From Mesorhizobium ciceri WSM4083 (GTDB taxonomy: Bacteria > Pseudomonadota > Alphaproteobacteria > Rhizobiales > Rhizobiaceae), in assembly GCF_000519305.1 (NCBI RefSeq), contig NZ_JAFG01000005.1, forward strand, positions 62,190-126,189: a DNA stretch of 64,000 nucleotides. Direction: 5' to 3'. The position numbers were made by a program, and so were the translations under genes. Position 1 is the stretch's first letter. Every line of letters begins with the position of its first letter. Below the pieces are notes generated by a model that made no database searches, was not told the origin of the DNA, and was given only the letters and a program-made list of their open reading frames with translations. Positions 8,917 to 17,969 of the stretch are shown here, piece after piece.

Positions 8917-8929
8917 AAGTCTATTCGCA

Positions 8930-9748
8930 TCACGCTGATTCGTAAGGGATTTCAATCGCCATCCCATCATAGGCCGGCTCGACGTTGGCGGGTGTCTCGG
9001 CCATCACCGTGGTGTAGTCGAGCGGTACATGCATATGCGTCAGCACGGCGTGTCTTGGCGCCAGCCGCTCGATCCATTCAAGCGCTTCGCCAAGGGATAG
9101 GTGACTTGGATGCGTCCGGTATTGCAGCGCGTCGATGATCAGAAAGTCGAGGGCGCGCAGCCGTTCGGCGGTGGGTTCCGGAAAGTCGCTGATGTCGGGG
9201 CAATAGGCGAGCCCGCCGATGCGGAAACCGAGCGATACGATGTCGCCGTGGATCTGCGGCAGCGGCTCGAGGGTGAGGGTACCCCCCTCTCCTTCGATGA
9301 CCACCGGCCTAGTGTGGTCGATGAGATGCGGCCTGACGATCGGCGGATAGGAACTGCCTTGCGGCGTCTCGAAGCAGTATCCGAACGCTTCCCGCAGCCG
9401 AAGCATTGTCGCCTTGTCGGCATGGACATCGATCAGCTGGCGCTGGTCGAGGACGAAACCGCGCAGATCGTCGATGCCGTGGATATGGTCGGCATGCGGG
9501 TGCGTATAGACGACCGCATCGATGCGTTTGACGCTGGCCAACAGCATCTGCTGCCGAAAATCCGGTCCTGTGTCGATGACGACTGTCGTGCGGCTGCCGT
9601 TCGCCGCGATCCGCTCGACGAGTGCGGCAGCCCGCGTTCGCCGGTTCTTGGGGTTGTCGGGGTCGCAATTGCCCCAGTCGCCGGTGATGCGCGGCGTACC
9701 TGGGGACGAGCCGCAGCCGAGAATGGTGAGGCGCAGCCGGTCGGTCAT
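8930..9748 (-). CDS. MBL-fold metallo-hydrolase (PhnP-like)
   Basis: 272-aa metallo-beta-lactamase-fold hydrolase. The metal-binding HxHxDH motif is present as HPHADH (residues 83-88), and an opening GCGSSPGTPR segment is typical of the PhnP/RNase Z-like branch that acts on phosphodiesters. Later ligands are provided by HGD, PDIS and the C-terminal HAVLTHMHVPLDY. It directly follows tatD with a 3-base gap. This pairing after metG-tatD is very common in Rhizobiales, so it is part of the conserved chromosomal block rather than a phosphonate locus. The true substrate is unproven. Confidence 0.88.
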   Translation of the reverse strand: MTDRLRLTILGCGSSPGTPRITGDWGNCDPDNPKNRRTRAAALVERIAANGSRTTVVIDTGPDFRQQMLLASVKRIDAVVYTHPHADHIHGIDDLRGFVLDQRQLIDVHADKATMLRLREAFGYCFETPQGSSYPPIVRPHLIDHTRPVVIEGEGGTLTLEPLPQIHGDIVSLGFRIGGLAYCPDISDFPEPTAERLRALDFLIIDALQYRTHPSHLSLGEALEWIERLAPRHAVLTHMHVPLDYTTVMAETPANVEPAYDGMAIEIPYESA

Positions 9749-9751
9749 CGT

Positions 9752-10546
9752 TCAGGCACTTTGCTCTCCAGGCCGCGGCATCTTGCCGAACAGCCGGAAG
9801 AAATTATCCGTGGTCAGATCGGCGATTTCAGCTTCGCTTACGCCGATTGTTTCGGCCAGCACCTTGGCGGTATGGGAGACATAGGCCGGCTCGTTGCGTT
9901 TGCCGCGAAACGGCACGGGCGCCAGATAAGGCGCATCGGTTTCGACCAGCAGTCGGTCATGCGGGACATCGGCGGCAATGGCACGCAACTCGGCTGAATT
10001 TTTGAAAGTCAGGATGCCCGAGAACGACACGTAGCCACCGAGAGCGACGCCCACCTCGGCAAGCCGGCGTCCTGAGGAAAAGCAATGCAGGATGAAGGGG
10101 AAGGCGCCCTTCCCTGTTTCGTCCTCGAGGATCGCTGCCATGTCGGCATCGGCATCGCGCGAATGGATGACCAGCGGTAGGCCGGTCTCGCGCGCGGCTG
10201 ATATGTGGGTGCGAAAGCCTTGCGCCTGCGCATCGCGGGGCGCTTTGTCATAGAAATAGTCGAGACCGGCCTCGCCGATCGCAACCACCTTCGGGTGAGC
10301 AGCCAGCCGTACCAGATCGGCCGACGTCACATCCAGCTCTTCCCCGGCATTGTGCGGATGGGTACCGACCGAACAATATACTTCATCGAAAGTTTCTGTG
10401 ATTTCAAGGATTTGCTGAAATCGCTTCACGCGGGTTGAGATCGTCACCATGCGACCTATACCGGCTGCCTTGGCGCGGGCGACGATGGAAGCCCGCTCCT
10501 CGGCGAAGTCGGGAAAGTCGAGATGGCAATGACTGTCGACGAGCAT
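9752..10546 (-). CDS. TatD-family metal-dependent hydrolase
   Basis: 264-aa TIM-barrel hydrolase of the TatD family, metal-dependent 3'-5' DNases also linked to D-aminoacyl-tRNA or peptide quality control. The first strand has the metal ligands ([14 protein letters not shown]). Others are visible at GTHPHNAGE, AIGEAGLDYFYD, LPLVIHSRDA, FILHCFSSG and LVETDAPYLAP. The length is typical. The stop of metG and the ATG of this gene share base 10546, so the two are translationally coupled. Confidence 0.93.
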   Translation of the reverse strand: MLVDSHCHLDFPDFAEERASIVARAKAAGIGRMVTISTRVKRFQQILEITETFDEVYCSVGTHPHNAGEELDVTSADLVRLAAHPKVVAIGEAGLDYFYDKAPRDAQAQGFRTHISAARETGLPLVIHSRDADADMAAILEDETGKGAFPFILHCFSSGRRLAEVGVALGGYVSFSGILTFKNSAELRAIAADVPHDRLLVETDAPYLAPVPFRGKRNEPAYVSHTAKVLAETIGVSEAEIADLTTDNFFRLFGKMPRPGEQSA

Positions 10547-12096
10547 CAGACGTTCGCGTCCGGCTGTTCGACGTAACGTGGAAAGACGCCTTCCGGTGCA
10601 GGCAATGCCGTACCGGGCACCAGCGCATAGTCGGCATGGACATGCGCGAAGTCACGGTTGTCCGCTGGCACCGCCAACAGGTCGAGCAGTTTCGCGGCCG
10701 ATCCCGGAGTGAAGGGCTGACACAGCACCGCCACGCGGCGCACGACCTCTGCGGTCGTCCACAGCACGGTTTCCATTCGTTCCGGGTTGGTCTTCTTCAG
10801 CGCCCATGGCGCCTCGCCGGCAAAGTAGCGATCGGCTTCCGCCACCACGCCGAAGATCGCCGCCAGCGCCAGATGGATGCCCTGCTCGGCCATCGACTTG
10901 CGCGCGGTGTCGAGAGCGGCGACGGCCTGGTCCAGGATCGCGCTGTCGGCATCCGTCAGGTTGCCGCGCTGCGGTACCACGCCGCCGCAGTTCTTGGCGA
11001 TCATCGACAGCGAGCGCTGCGCCAGGTTGCCGAGGCCGTTGGCAAGATCGGCATTGGTGCGGTTGACGATCGCGTCATGGCTGTAGCTGCCGTCGTTGCC
11101 GAAGGGCACCTCGCGCAGGAAGAAGTAGCGCACCTGGTCGAGACCGTAGTGCTCGACCATCGCGAATGGATCCACGACGTTGCCAACCGATTTCGACATC
11201 TTCTCACCGCGGTTGAACAGGAAGCCATGCGCGAAAACGCGCTTTGGCAACTCTATGCCCGCCGACATCAGAAAGGCCGGCCAATAGACCGCATGGAAGC
11301 GGACAATGTCCTTGCCGATGATGTGCGTAGCCGGCCAATAGCGCCATTGCTCGGCCGTCGTGTCGGGATAGCCGGCGGCGGTGATGTAGTTGGTCAAGGC
11401 ATCGACCCAGACATACATCACATGCTTGTCGTCGCCCGGCACCGGCACGCCCCATTTGAAGGTCGTGCGCGAGATCGACAGATCCTTCAGCCCGGACTTG
11501 ACGAAGCTGAGCACCTCGTTGCGGCGCTCGGTCGGACCGACAAAGTCGGGCTGGCTCTCATAAAGCGCCAGCAATTTGTCCTGATAGGTGGAAAGCCTGA
11601 AGAAGTAGCTTTCTTCCTCGTTCCATTCGACGGGCGATCCAAGCGGTTCGCGACGCACGCCGTCGTCGCCGACGATCGTCTCACCTTCGTCGAAATAGGC
11701 TTCCTGGCGAACCGAGTACCAGCCGCTATAGCGGTCGAGATAGATGTCGCCATTGGCGGCCATCGCCTTCCAGATTGCCTGGCAGGATTCGTAGTGGCGC
11801 GGTTCCGTCGTGCGGATGTAGTCGTCGTTCGAGCCACCCATCGCCTCGGTCATGGCGCGGAAAATCGCCGAATTGCGGTCGGCCAGCGCCAGCGGCGTTA
11901 TGCCTTCCTTCTCGGCCGTTTGCTGCATCTTGAGGCCATGTTCGTCGGTGCCGGTCAGGAAAAAGACGTCCTTGCCATCCAGGCGCTGGAAGCGCGCCAG
12001 GGCGTCGGTTGCAATGACCGTATAGGCGTGGCCGATATGCGGCTTGCCGTTCGGATAAAAGATCGGGGTGGTGATGTAGAACTTGTCGCGTGACAT
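10546..12096 (-). CDS. metG: Methionyl-tRNA synthetase
   Basis: 516-aa class I aminoacyl-tRNA synthetase that charges tRNA-Met. The class I signatures are present: HIGH as PHIGHAYT near residue 20 and KMSKS as [10 protein letters not shown]. Other marks are [13 protein letters not shown] and the anticodon-binding helical domain ([13 protein letters not shown]). I use ATG 12096 ([17 protein letters not shown]), which matches the family N-terminus; the open frame runs 126 bases further but the extra part is unlike any MetRS. This is the short, single-domain form without a C-terminal EMAP/dimerisation domain, usual in alphaproteobacteria. Confidence 0.96.
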   Translation of the reverse strand: MSRDKFYITTPIFYPNGKPHIGHAYTVIATDALARFQRLDGKDVFFLTGTDEHGLKMQQTAEKEGITPLALADRNSAIFRAMTEAMGGSNDDYIRTTEPRHYESCQAIWKAMAANGDIYLDRYSGWYSVRQEAYFDEGETIVGDDGVRREPLGSPVEWNEEESYFFRLSTYQDKLLALYESQPDFVGPTERRNEVLSFVKSGLKDLSISRTTFKWGVPVPGDDKHVMYVWVDALTNYITAAGYPDTTAEQWRYWPATHIIGKDIVRFHAVYWPAFLMSAGIELPKRVFAHGFLFNRGEKMSKSVGNVVDPFAMVEHYGLDQVRYFFLREVPFGNDGSYSHDAIVNRTNADLANGLGNLAQRSLSMIAKNCGGVVPQRGNLTDADSAILDQAVAALDTARKSMAEQGIHLALAAIFGVVAEADRYFAGEAPWALKKTNPERMETVLWTTAEVVRRVAVLCQPFTPGSAAKLLDLLAVPADNRDFAHVHADYALVPGTALPAPEGVFPRYVEQPDANV

Positions 12097-12177
12097 GAAT
12101 GAACCGTCATGAATGTCTGAATGGAAAGGCGTGGCGGTGGATATCGTATCGAGGCAGCATTTGCCATCCCGATGCCA

Positions 12178-12226
12178 ATGCATGCCGCCCAAAAGTGGCC
12201 CCGGTTTCGGGGGCAACGGCATGCAT
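12178..12226. repeat. Rhizobiales-type intergenic palindromic repeat
   Basis: Perfect 10-bp outer inverted repeat (ATGCATGCCG and complement) enclosing a nested GCCCCGG-TTTC-GGGGGC stem and the sequence CCCAAAAGTGG. Dispersed palindromes with an AAAAGTGG / GGTTTTGG core flanked by GCATG-containing arms are abundant between genes in Mesorhizobium and relatives. It lies between the stop of holB and the start of metG and may also act as a terminator or RNA-processing hairpin. Confidence 0.65.
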
Positions 12227-12237
12227 CGAGAAAACCG

Positions 12238-13293
12238 TCACATTCGCATTGCAGAATTCAGGCGGTCGATCATGATCAAGGCGTGCTGCTTCTTGTCGAG
12301 ATTGTAGGTGTCGGTCTCAGATATAGCGTCCAGCGCCTCGTGCCAAGTGTCCGACAGCGTTTTGGCCCGTGCGAGATCGCCCGCCAGCGCTGCCTGGCTT
12401 GCCGCGTCCGACAACAGGTCCAGCGCCCTGCGGTTGAAGATATCGAACTGGATTGCCTGATCGCGGCCGGCCACGGCTTCGGCGAGGCGGAACGCGCCAC
12501 CGACATCGCTCTTTCTCCCCGTGACCAGAGCATCGAGCGTCGAGGCGATCTCCAGCCCGCCATATTGCGTCAACAGGATCGCGTTGCGGGCGCTGCCCCC
12601 TGCCCGCTCGACCAGTGCCGCGCGCGCCGTCGGATCGTCAGGCGGTGCCGGCTCGGTCGTTGCCAGCACCGTCATCAGGTCGTCGGCGTCGAGCGGGTTC
12701 AATCGCACCACCTGACAGCGCGACCGGATCGTCGGCAGCAGGCTGCCCGGCGCGTGGACAATCAGGATGAACAGCGTCCGTGCCGGCGGCTCTTCAAGAT
12801 TTTTCAGCAACGCATTGGCCGCATTGGTGTTCATGTCGTCGGCGGGGTCGACGATGACGACCCGATAGCTGCCGTCGTGCGAGGTCAGCGACAGGAAGCG
12901 GCTGACCTTGCGTATCTCATCGACGGTGACGACTGTCTTGAAACTCTTGGTCTTGTCGTTCAGCGGCCGGGTCAGATGCAGCACGGAAGGATGCGCCCCG
13001 GTGGCGATCTGGCGAAACAGCGACGACGCCGGATCGGGAGTGGCAAGGCTTTCCGGCGCCTGCGAGAAATCCGCGTGCTTCAGAAGATGATGCGCAAGGT
13101 GGAAGGCCAGCGTCGCCTTGCCGATGCCGACTGGCCCGGAGAAGATCAACGCATGCGGCAGCTTGCCCGCACGATAGGCGGCGGTGAGCACGCCTGCAGC
13201 TTGGCTATGCCCGACCAGAACGGGCGTTTCGGAGGGCTCCGGCACGCCGTCGAGCGTGTCGTGCTGCTCGGGTGCGATGCGCTCGAAGATCAT
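12238..13293 (-). CDS. holB: DNA polymerase III subunit delta'
   Basis: 351-aa clamp-loader subunit of the AAA+ superfamily. It opens with [16 protein letters not shown], then [12 protein letters not shown] and a P-loop-like [15 protein letters not shown]. Downstream are [26 protein letters not shown] and [14 protein letters not shown], the delta'-typical sensor 1/SRC segment. The start at ATG 13293 overlaps the tmk stop by 4 bases (ATGA), which fixes it; a longer open frame upstream is the tmk gene read in another phase. The order tmk-holB-metG-tatD is the standard Rhizobiales arrangement. Confidence 0.94.
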   Translation of the reverse strand: MIFERIAPEQHDTLDGVPEPSETPVLVGHSQAAGVLTAAYRAGKLPHALIFSGPVGIGKATLAFHLAHHLLKHADFSQAPESLATPDPASSLFRQIATGAHPSVLHLTRPLNDKTKSFKTVVTVDEIRKVSRFLSLTSHDGSYRVVIVDPADDMNTNAANALLKNLEEPPARTLFILIVHAPGSLLPTIRSRCQVVRLNPLDADDLMTVLATTEPAPPDDPTARAALVERAGGSARNAILLTQYGGLEIASTLDALVTGRKSDVGGAFRLAEAVAGRDQAIQFDIFNRRALDLLSDAASQAALAGDLARAKTLSDTWHEALDAISETDTYNLDKKQHALIMIDRLNSAMRM

Positions 13294-13964
13294 GCCGGCG
13301 TCGCCTGCCTGTCGCGTGCCGGCGCTCTCGCCGCCAGCGCCGCGAACACCGCCGCGGTGACGACATCCTCGACCGCATCGGGCTCCGCGGCTGCGTCGAC
13401 CACGATGCAGCGCTCCGGTTCGGCCTTGGCGATCGCCAGAAACGCCTCGCGGCGGGCCTGGTGGACCGCCAGCGTCTCCTTTTCGAAACGGTCGGCGACT
13501 GCCTCGGTGCCGCGCCGCAGCGTTGCGCGCCTCAAGCCTTCCGCTGGGTCGATGTCGAAGATCAGCGTCATGTCTGGCATCATGCCGTTGATGGCGACTT
13601 GCTCCAGCGCATCCATGAACGCCGGATCGATGCCGCCGGTGACGCCCTGATAGACGCGTGAGGAATCGAGGAAGCGGTCGCAAAGCACGATGGAGCCACG
13701 CTCGACCGCCGGCCGGATCACCTGCTCGACATGATCGGACCGCGCGGCGGCGAAAAGCAGCGCTTCCATCTTCGGCCCGAACGGTTCGGCGGCGCCTGAA
13801 AGCAATACGTGCCTGACCGCTTCGGCGCCCGGCGAGCCGCCGGGTTCGCGGGTAAGCAGCACATCGTATTTCTTGGCGCGCATCTTCCTGGCCAGCCGCT
13901 CGATCTGCGTCGACTTGCCTGCCCCCTCGCCGCCTTCGAAGGTGATGAAAAAACCGCGTGCCAA
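13290..13964 (-). CDS. tmk: Thymidylate kinase
   Basis: 224-aa dTMP kinase, which makes dTDP for DNA synthesis. It starts [17 protein letters not shown] (P-loop) and continues with [25 protein letters not shown] and [14 protein letters not shown], the DR(Y/F) nucleotide-binding motif. I favour the TTG at 13964 (product M-A-R-G-F-F), preceded by AAGAAGG, because homologues start about here. An ATG at 14039 would add 25 residues ([14 protein letters not shown]...) with no family counterpart. The gene ends in a 4-base overlap with holB. Confidence 0.92.
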   Translation of the reverse strand: MARGFFITFEGGEGAGKSTQIERLARKMRAKKYDVLLTREPGGSPGAEAVRHVLLSGAAEPFGPKMEALLFAAARSDHVEQVIRPAVERGSIVLCDRFLDSSRVYQGVTGGIDPAFMDALEQVAINGMMPDMTLIFDIDPAEGLRRATLRRGTEAVADRFEKETLAVHQARREAFLAIAKAEPERCIVVDAAAEPDAVEDVVTAAVFAALAARAPARDRQATPA

Positions 13965-14103
13965 CCGAGAGGCCTTCTTGTTCCATGGCTGAATGGGATT
14001 GTAGCGCTCTAGATAGTCCGCGTTCGACCAAACGTCCATGCCGTCAATTTTTTGCCCTTGTGCAGTCGCCCCCAAAACCATGGCTGGTTTTGAGTGATAT
14101 GCG

Positions 14104-15270
14104 TTATCGCAGCCAGCCGACCGCCAGTTCCTTGACGGCATCGAGAGCGCGCTGCGGCAGCGTGCCGACGCCGATCGATTCGGCGGCGAAAAGCGGCGTC
14201 TCCTGGCTGAGCGTATCGCCGATCCAGACGCGCAGCGCACCCACCGGCTGCCCCTCCTCCACCGGTGCTGCAATCGGGCCGTCATAGACGATCCTGGCCG
14301 TCAGCTTGTCGCGGTTGGTGATCGGCAGGAAGATGTCGATCGGACCCTTGGCCTTCAGCGTCACCCCGGATTTGGCGCCGCCGAAAACCTGGGCTTCTCC
14401 AACCACCTCGTCCTTGGCGAAAATTTCGGTCTTCTCGAAGGAGCGGACACCCCAGTCGAGCAGCTTTCGCGCTTCCTCGGCGCGCTCCTTGTCCGAGGCC
14501 AGCCCGCTCATCGCCGCGATCACGCGGGTACCATTGTGGCTGAGCGAACCGACGATGCCGAAGCCGGCTGCCTCGCTCGCACCGACCGCCAGGCCATCGG
14601 CGCCGATGTCCATCGCCAGCAGCGGATTGCGGTTCCTCTGCGAGATCTTGTTCCAGGTGAAGTCCTTCTGGCTGTAATAGCGATAGAAATCCGGATAATC
14701 GCGCCACAGGTGCAGGGCGAGCTGCGCCAGCTCGCGCACGGTCGTCTGTTGGCCATCCGCCGGTAGGCCGGTCGAATTGACGAAAGTCGACGTCTTGAGG
14801 CCGATCTGGCGGGCTCGTTCGGTCATCTGCGCGGCAAAATTGTCCTCGGATCCCGACATGCCTTCGGCGATGACGATACAGCCGTCATTGGCCGCCTGCA
14901 CGGTGACGCCCTGAATCAGGTCCTCGAGCCGGATCGACGACTTGAGCTTGGCGAACATCGTCGATGTTCCCGAAGGCGCGCCACCCTTGCGCCAGGCGTT
15001 TTCGCTGACCACGAACGTATCGTCGAGCTTCAGGCGGCCGGATTTGATGGCGTTGAAAACCACTTCCATGGTCATCAGCTTGGCCATCGAGGCCGGCGGT
15101 ATCGGCTTGTCGGCATCCTTGGAAAACAGCACCGTCCCGGTCTCGGCGTCGATCATGAAGGCCTGCGTGGCCTTCGTCTCGAACAGCTGCGCACCGGCCG
15201 GAGCCTGGAAAAACAGCAGCAAGCCAAAAACCAGAAGCCCTGCGAGAGGCTGGAGCAAGCGAAATTGCAT
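14104..15270 (-). CDS. dacA: D-alanyl-D-alanine carboxypeptidase (DacA/PBP5-like) with altered active-site motifs
   Basis: 388-aa exported penicillin-binding-protein family member with a signal peptide (residues 1-27, [16 protein letters not shown]). The family removes the terminal D-Ala from peptidoglycan stem peptides. The S-x-x-K nucleophile box is intact as SMAK (61-64). The usual SxN is AAN at 126-128 and the usual KTG is AVG at 228-230, so two of three active-site boxes are changed. The C-terminal PBP5 domain 2 ([12 protein letters not shown]) and an amphipathic tail ([14 protein letters not shown]) for membrane attachment are present. Start 15270 is fixed by the signal peptide. It sits between rlpA and tmk. 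It is possibly a low-activity or regulatory paralogue. Confidence 0.85.
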   Translation of the reverse strand: MQFRLLQPLAGLLVFGLLLFFQAPAGAQLFETKATQAFMIDAETGTVLFSKDADKPIPPASMAKLMTMEVVFNAIKSGRLKLDDTFVVSENAWRKGGAPSGTSTMFAKLKSSIRLEDLIQGVTVQAANDGCIVIAEGMSGSEDNFAAQMTERARQIGLKTSTFVNSTGLPADGQQTTVRELAQLALHLWRDYPDFYRYYSQKDFTWNKISQRNRNPLLAMDIGADGLAVGASEAAGFGIVGSLSHNGTRVIAAMSGLASDKERAEEARKLLDWGVRSFEKTEIFAKDEVVGEAQVFGGAKSGVTLKAKGPIDIFLPITNRDKLTARIVYDGPIAAPVEEGQPVGALRVWIGDTLSQETPLFAAESIGVGTLPQRALDAVKELAVGWLR

Positions 15271-15373
15271 GATGTTCGACCCATTGGCCGGCACCGCCGG
15301 CAAGCCCTCGAAAAGTATCAGGCTTTTTGCGTGGCGGATCAACCGCGCAGCGGAAATCCGACCAGGCTTGCGC

Positions 15374-16606
15374 TCAGTTGCGCACAGCCAGTGCATCGGG
15401 AGCGCCATGCGACCATGCTGCTTGCAGCAAATCATCCAGATTGCGGTGGCCATCGGGATAGAGATTGACCGAATACCAATCCTCGCCATCGAGTTCCGAA
15501 CGCTGGATCTCGATCTTGCCGTATGCGGCAAGCTGAGCGGCAATACGCTTGGCTTCTCCGGCATCCTCGAACGAACCGGCAGCAACGTAGTCGGTGGACG
15601 GACCGGCCGGTGGCGGCTGCCGCTTCCACGATTGGAGCACGTCGGCCGGCGACATGCCGTCGCCACCCAGCGCGGCGAAGGCATTTGAGGCGCGTTCGAC
15701 CCGCTCGTCGGCATAGGACAGCGAGGCCACGGCAAACGGTGATTGCGGCGGCAGATTGATCTGCGGGCGCTCCGGCACGATCGGGCCGAAATCCGGAAGC
15801 GCCAGATCGCCATAGGCCGATGACTGCGCCGACATGACCGGCTGGACAGAACCGGAATCGGTCAACTGGCCCGGAAACGGCACGGCAGCAGTGCCCGCAG
15901 GCAGGCTTGGCGACGGCCCGTTCATGGCGACCATGACGCCGGTCGGCAGCCCGTCCGACGGATCCGGCGCCCTGTTGCCGGGATGGTAGGAAGCCATCAG
16001 ATACTGATCGTCATCGCCGTCGAGCGGCGCGCGGCCGACATATTCGACCTTCACCTGAGCGGTGCCGGTGTTGGCATAGTCAAGCATCTGGGCAGCGCGC
16101 TCCGAGACATCGATGATGCGGCCTTCGTGATATGGGCCGCGATCGTTGACGCGAACGATCACCGAACTGCCGGTCTTGAGATTGGTGACGCGGGCATAGC
16201 TTGGCAGCGGCATGGTCGGGTGCGCTGCGGTCAGGTGGGTCATGTCGTAGACTTCGCCATTGGCGGTAAGCCGGCCATGGAAGGCGTCGCCATACCAGGA
16301 GGCCAGGCCGACCTTGGCGTAGCGCTTGTCTTCCTTCGGGTAATACCACTTGCCGCGGACCTGATAGGGTTTGCCGAGCTGATCCCTGCCGCCGCCACGT
16401 TGGATGCGCCCATTCTGGGAGATCACACGCGGGCTTGCCTTCACGCCATATTCGGATTCGGCGAAATATTCCTTGGAGCGGGTCTTCTTGTGGACCATCG
16501 CTTTCGGCTCAGGCTGCGATGCGCAGGCAGCCAGCAAGGCGGCCGACATGGCAAACAACGCGACTGTAGCAGCGCGACGAAGACGCGGTTGCGTCACAGC
16601 CTGCAT
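15374..16606 (-). CDS. rlpA: RlpA-like septal-ring lytic transglycosylase/lipoprotein with SPOR domain
   Basis: 410-aa outer-membrane lipoprotein. A lipobox (LLAACAS) follows the N-terminal hydrophobic stretch, so Cys28 or thereabouts is acylated. The double-psi beta-barrel domain has the RlpA signatures GLASWYGDAFHGRLTANGE, HPTMPLPSYARVTNL and the conserved VRVNDRGPYHEGRIID; its Asp, His and Glu residues fit a transglycosylase that cuts denuded glycan. A proline/serine linker leads to a C-terminal SPOR repeat (AAGSFEDAGEAKRIAAQLAAYG) that binds septal peptidoglycan. It lies about 100 bases upstream of dacA in the same orientation, making a cell-wall pair. Confidence 0.92.
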   Translation of the reverse strand: MQAVTQPRLRRAATVALFAMSAALLAACASQPEPKAMVHKKTRSKEYFAESEYGVKASPRVISQNGRIQRGGGRDQLGKPYQVRGKWYYPKEDKRYAKVGLASWYGDAFHGRLTANGEVYDMTHLTAAHPTMPLPSYARVTNLKTGSSVIVRVNDRGPYHEGRIIDVSERAAQMLDYANTGTAQVKVEYVGRAPLDGDDDQYLMASYHPGNRAPDPSDGLPTGVMVAMNGPSPSLPAGTAAVPFPGQLTDSGSVQPVMSAQSSAYGDLALPDFGPIVPERPQINLPPQSPFAVASLSYADERVERASNAFAALGGDGMSPADVLQSWKRQPPPAGPSTDYVAAGSFEDAGEAKRIAAQLAAYGKIEIQRSELDGEDWYSVNLYPDGHRNLDDLLQAAWSHGAPDALAVRN

Positions 16607-16981
16607 TTCCTGATGTCCCCTTCAGTCTTTACCTAGGACGCCGTATCCACCTGTCGGAGAAGCCAAAACTTACCCGACAGATACCAACGACGGCTTTGAA
16701 CCCCGATCCTTTGTGCGCAGGAATTGCTTATCACGGTATTAACCGATTGTGGCCGCAACCGGGCAGGATTGTGGCGCCTCCATCCCTGAAGGGCCCTGAA
16801 AAGTCACGATTTTCGCGCTTCCACGCGAGAGATGTGATGCCCTCTGCCACAGAGAGCCTGGCTTCGCTCCTGCCGCCCATGCCTGCCGTTGACCAAGCTT
16901 TGACGGGCAGCGGACCGACCGTCGGAACAAAGAAATGCGCCGCTAGTTTCTTCCGCAGGGCACTCGAACAGAAGGACGAGC
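16607..16981. other. Intergenic region, promoters only
   Basis: 375 bases between the divergent rlpA and small exported protein genes. It should hold both promoters. Open frames crossing it lack ribosome binding sites and protein-like composition. I see no RNA gene or repeat. Confidence 0.4.
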
Positions 16982-17317
16982 ATGATGAAAATGGCTTCAT
17001 TGACAATCGCGATCGCAATGTCACTCTCTGCCGGGTCTGCGATCGCCGCATGCCCGGACAAGTCGGCTTCCAACGCCGGGACGGATTCCGAGCAGACCGC
17101 CGGTATTTCAAAAGATGGAACTCACGCGCCTTTAGAGACCCCAAAAGCGTCGGACAGCGCGGGCAAGCCAGCCGCCAAGGATGGCGCCACAATGCCATTG
17201 GCGGGCTCTGAAGGCGGCGGCGACAAGAATCTTGCCACCTCGCAGCAGGACATCGAGGCGCAGCAGCATGGTGATAAAGCCGCGGCGGCAAAGGCGGACG
17301 AAAGCTGCAAAGACTGA
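16982..17317 (+). CDS. Small exported protein of unknown function
   Basis: 111-aa protein with a Sec signal peptide (MMKMASLTIAIAMSLSAGSAIAA) followed by a low-complexity, Ala/Gly/Asp/Lys-rich mature part with two Cys, one near the new N-terminus (ACPDKS) and one four residues from the end (SCKD). These could form a disulphide linking the two ends. A GAAGGACGAGC sequence precedes the ATG. The mature part looks disordered. I recognise no family, but the signal peptide and ribosome binding site make the gene credible. Confidence 0.7.
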   Translation: MMKMASLTIAIAMSLSAGSAIAACPDKSASNAGTDSEQTAGISKDGTHAPLETPKASDSAGKPAAKDGATMPLAGSEGGGDKNLATSQQDIEAQQHGDKAAAAKADESCKD

Positions 17318-17786
17318 GGACCGTGCAGGCCGGAGCCGATTTGCAGCTTCGGCCTTCCTCACAAGCAGCTGTTCCCTTGGCTAAACCTGATTTTTTGGGG
17401 AAATACCGCAGCTCTCTCAAGGGGCTGGCGTGGGGATTACCTCGCCCGCCCAGTTGCAGGATGGGTTCTGGTCGACGCCTGGAGCGCACCCTTGCCCTGG
17501 GTCCCTGCATGGAAGCACTGCAGCGCCTCACATCTCGGGCAACGCCCGCCAGTCGGCGGGCTTCTTCTTCATGCACCATTGAACCGCGATAGTTCCGGTG
17601 CTCGATTCCGACAAGCTCTGAGCTGCCGGCAAAGCAGGAAGCGACACAGCGGTGGTTGACGCAGCCCTCAATGCCGCTTTACAGGAATGAGGCGTGAACC
17701 AGCCGGGAGCGCCTTCGGTGCCAATCCGGTGCCAACAGGCCAAACGAGTTGGCCCCGCGCTACCCAAGTGGTTGAAAAATCACGAT
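17318..17786. other. Gene-free region before tRNA-Ser
   Basis: About 470 bases. It contains one strong terminator-like hairpin (17544-17570) and the tRNA promoter. A short direct repetition, GGTGCCAA, occurs twice near 17720. No convincing coding frame is seen. Confidence 0.4.
17544..17570 (+). terminator. Rho-independent terminator
   Basis: Perfect GCCCGCC-AGTC-GGCGGGC hairpin followed by CTTCTTCTTC on the plus strand. It is 227 bases after the small exported protein gene, so it either ends a long 3' untranslated region or an unannotated transcript in this gap. Confidence 0.7.
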
Positions 17787-17876
17787 GGAGGAATGGCCGA
17801 GCGGTTTAAGGCACCGGTCTTGAAAACCGGCGTGGGTGCAAGCTCACCGTGGGTTCGAATCCCACTTCCTCCGCCA
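17787..17876 (+). tRNA. tRNA-Ser (anticodon UGA)
   Basis: 90-base tRNA with encoded CCA. The acceptor GGAGGAA pairs with TTCCTCC; the D-arm is TGGCCGAGCGGTTTAAGGCA; the anticodon stem CCGGT/ACCGG carries loop CTTGAAA with anticodon TGA at 17821-17823. The long variable arm (GTGGGTGCAAGCTCACC) is diagnostic of tRNA-Ser. TTCGAAT forms the T-loop. Its 3' end is the integration site of the prophage, and the gene is kept intact because the phage supplies an identical end. Confidence 0.97.
17863..17876 (+). repeat. attL core (tRNA-Ser 3' end)
   Basis: CACTTCCTCCGCCA, identical to 55536-55549. It comprises the acceptor-stem 3' strand, the discriminator base and CCA of tRNA-Ser. The flanking bases differ on both sides, giving a 14-bp core. 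Confidence 0.88.
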
Positions 17877-17930
17877 GAATTCTAATTAACCAATTGAAAC
17901 AGCGGAGTAAATCGCTCTCGCCTTATTCGG

Positions 17931-17951
17931 TTCCTAACTCAATTCCTAACT
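17931..17951 (+). promoter_or_regulatory. Candidate integrase arm-type sites (left arm)
   Basis: TTCCTAACT occurs twice in tandem (17931-17939 and 17943-17951), 55 bp inside attL. The same nonamer occurs once inside attR at 55408-55416. Repeats flanking the core on both phage arms are what tyrosine integrases bind with their N-terminal domain. Binding is inferred. Confidence 0.55.
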
Positions 17952-17969
17952 TTTTCGTCCAATGACGAC

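Noticed and set aside
10435..12093. 552-aa open frame on the plus strand opposite tatD and metG
   Set aside because: It is antisense to two clear housekeeping genes, has Arg/His-rich random composition and no ribosome binding site; high GC keeps the frame open.
12121..13650. 509-aa plus-strand frame opposite holB and tmk
   Set aside because: Antisense shadow of two conserved genes.
17528..17767. 79-aa minus-strand frame before the tRNA as a remnant of an older integrase
   Set aside because: It has no integrase motif and no ribosome binding site; only a vague resemblance of the GGTGCCAA repeats to integrase flanks.
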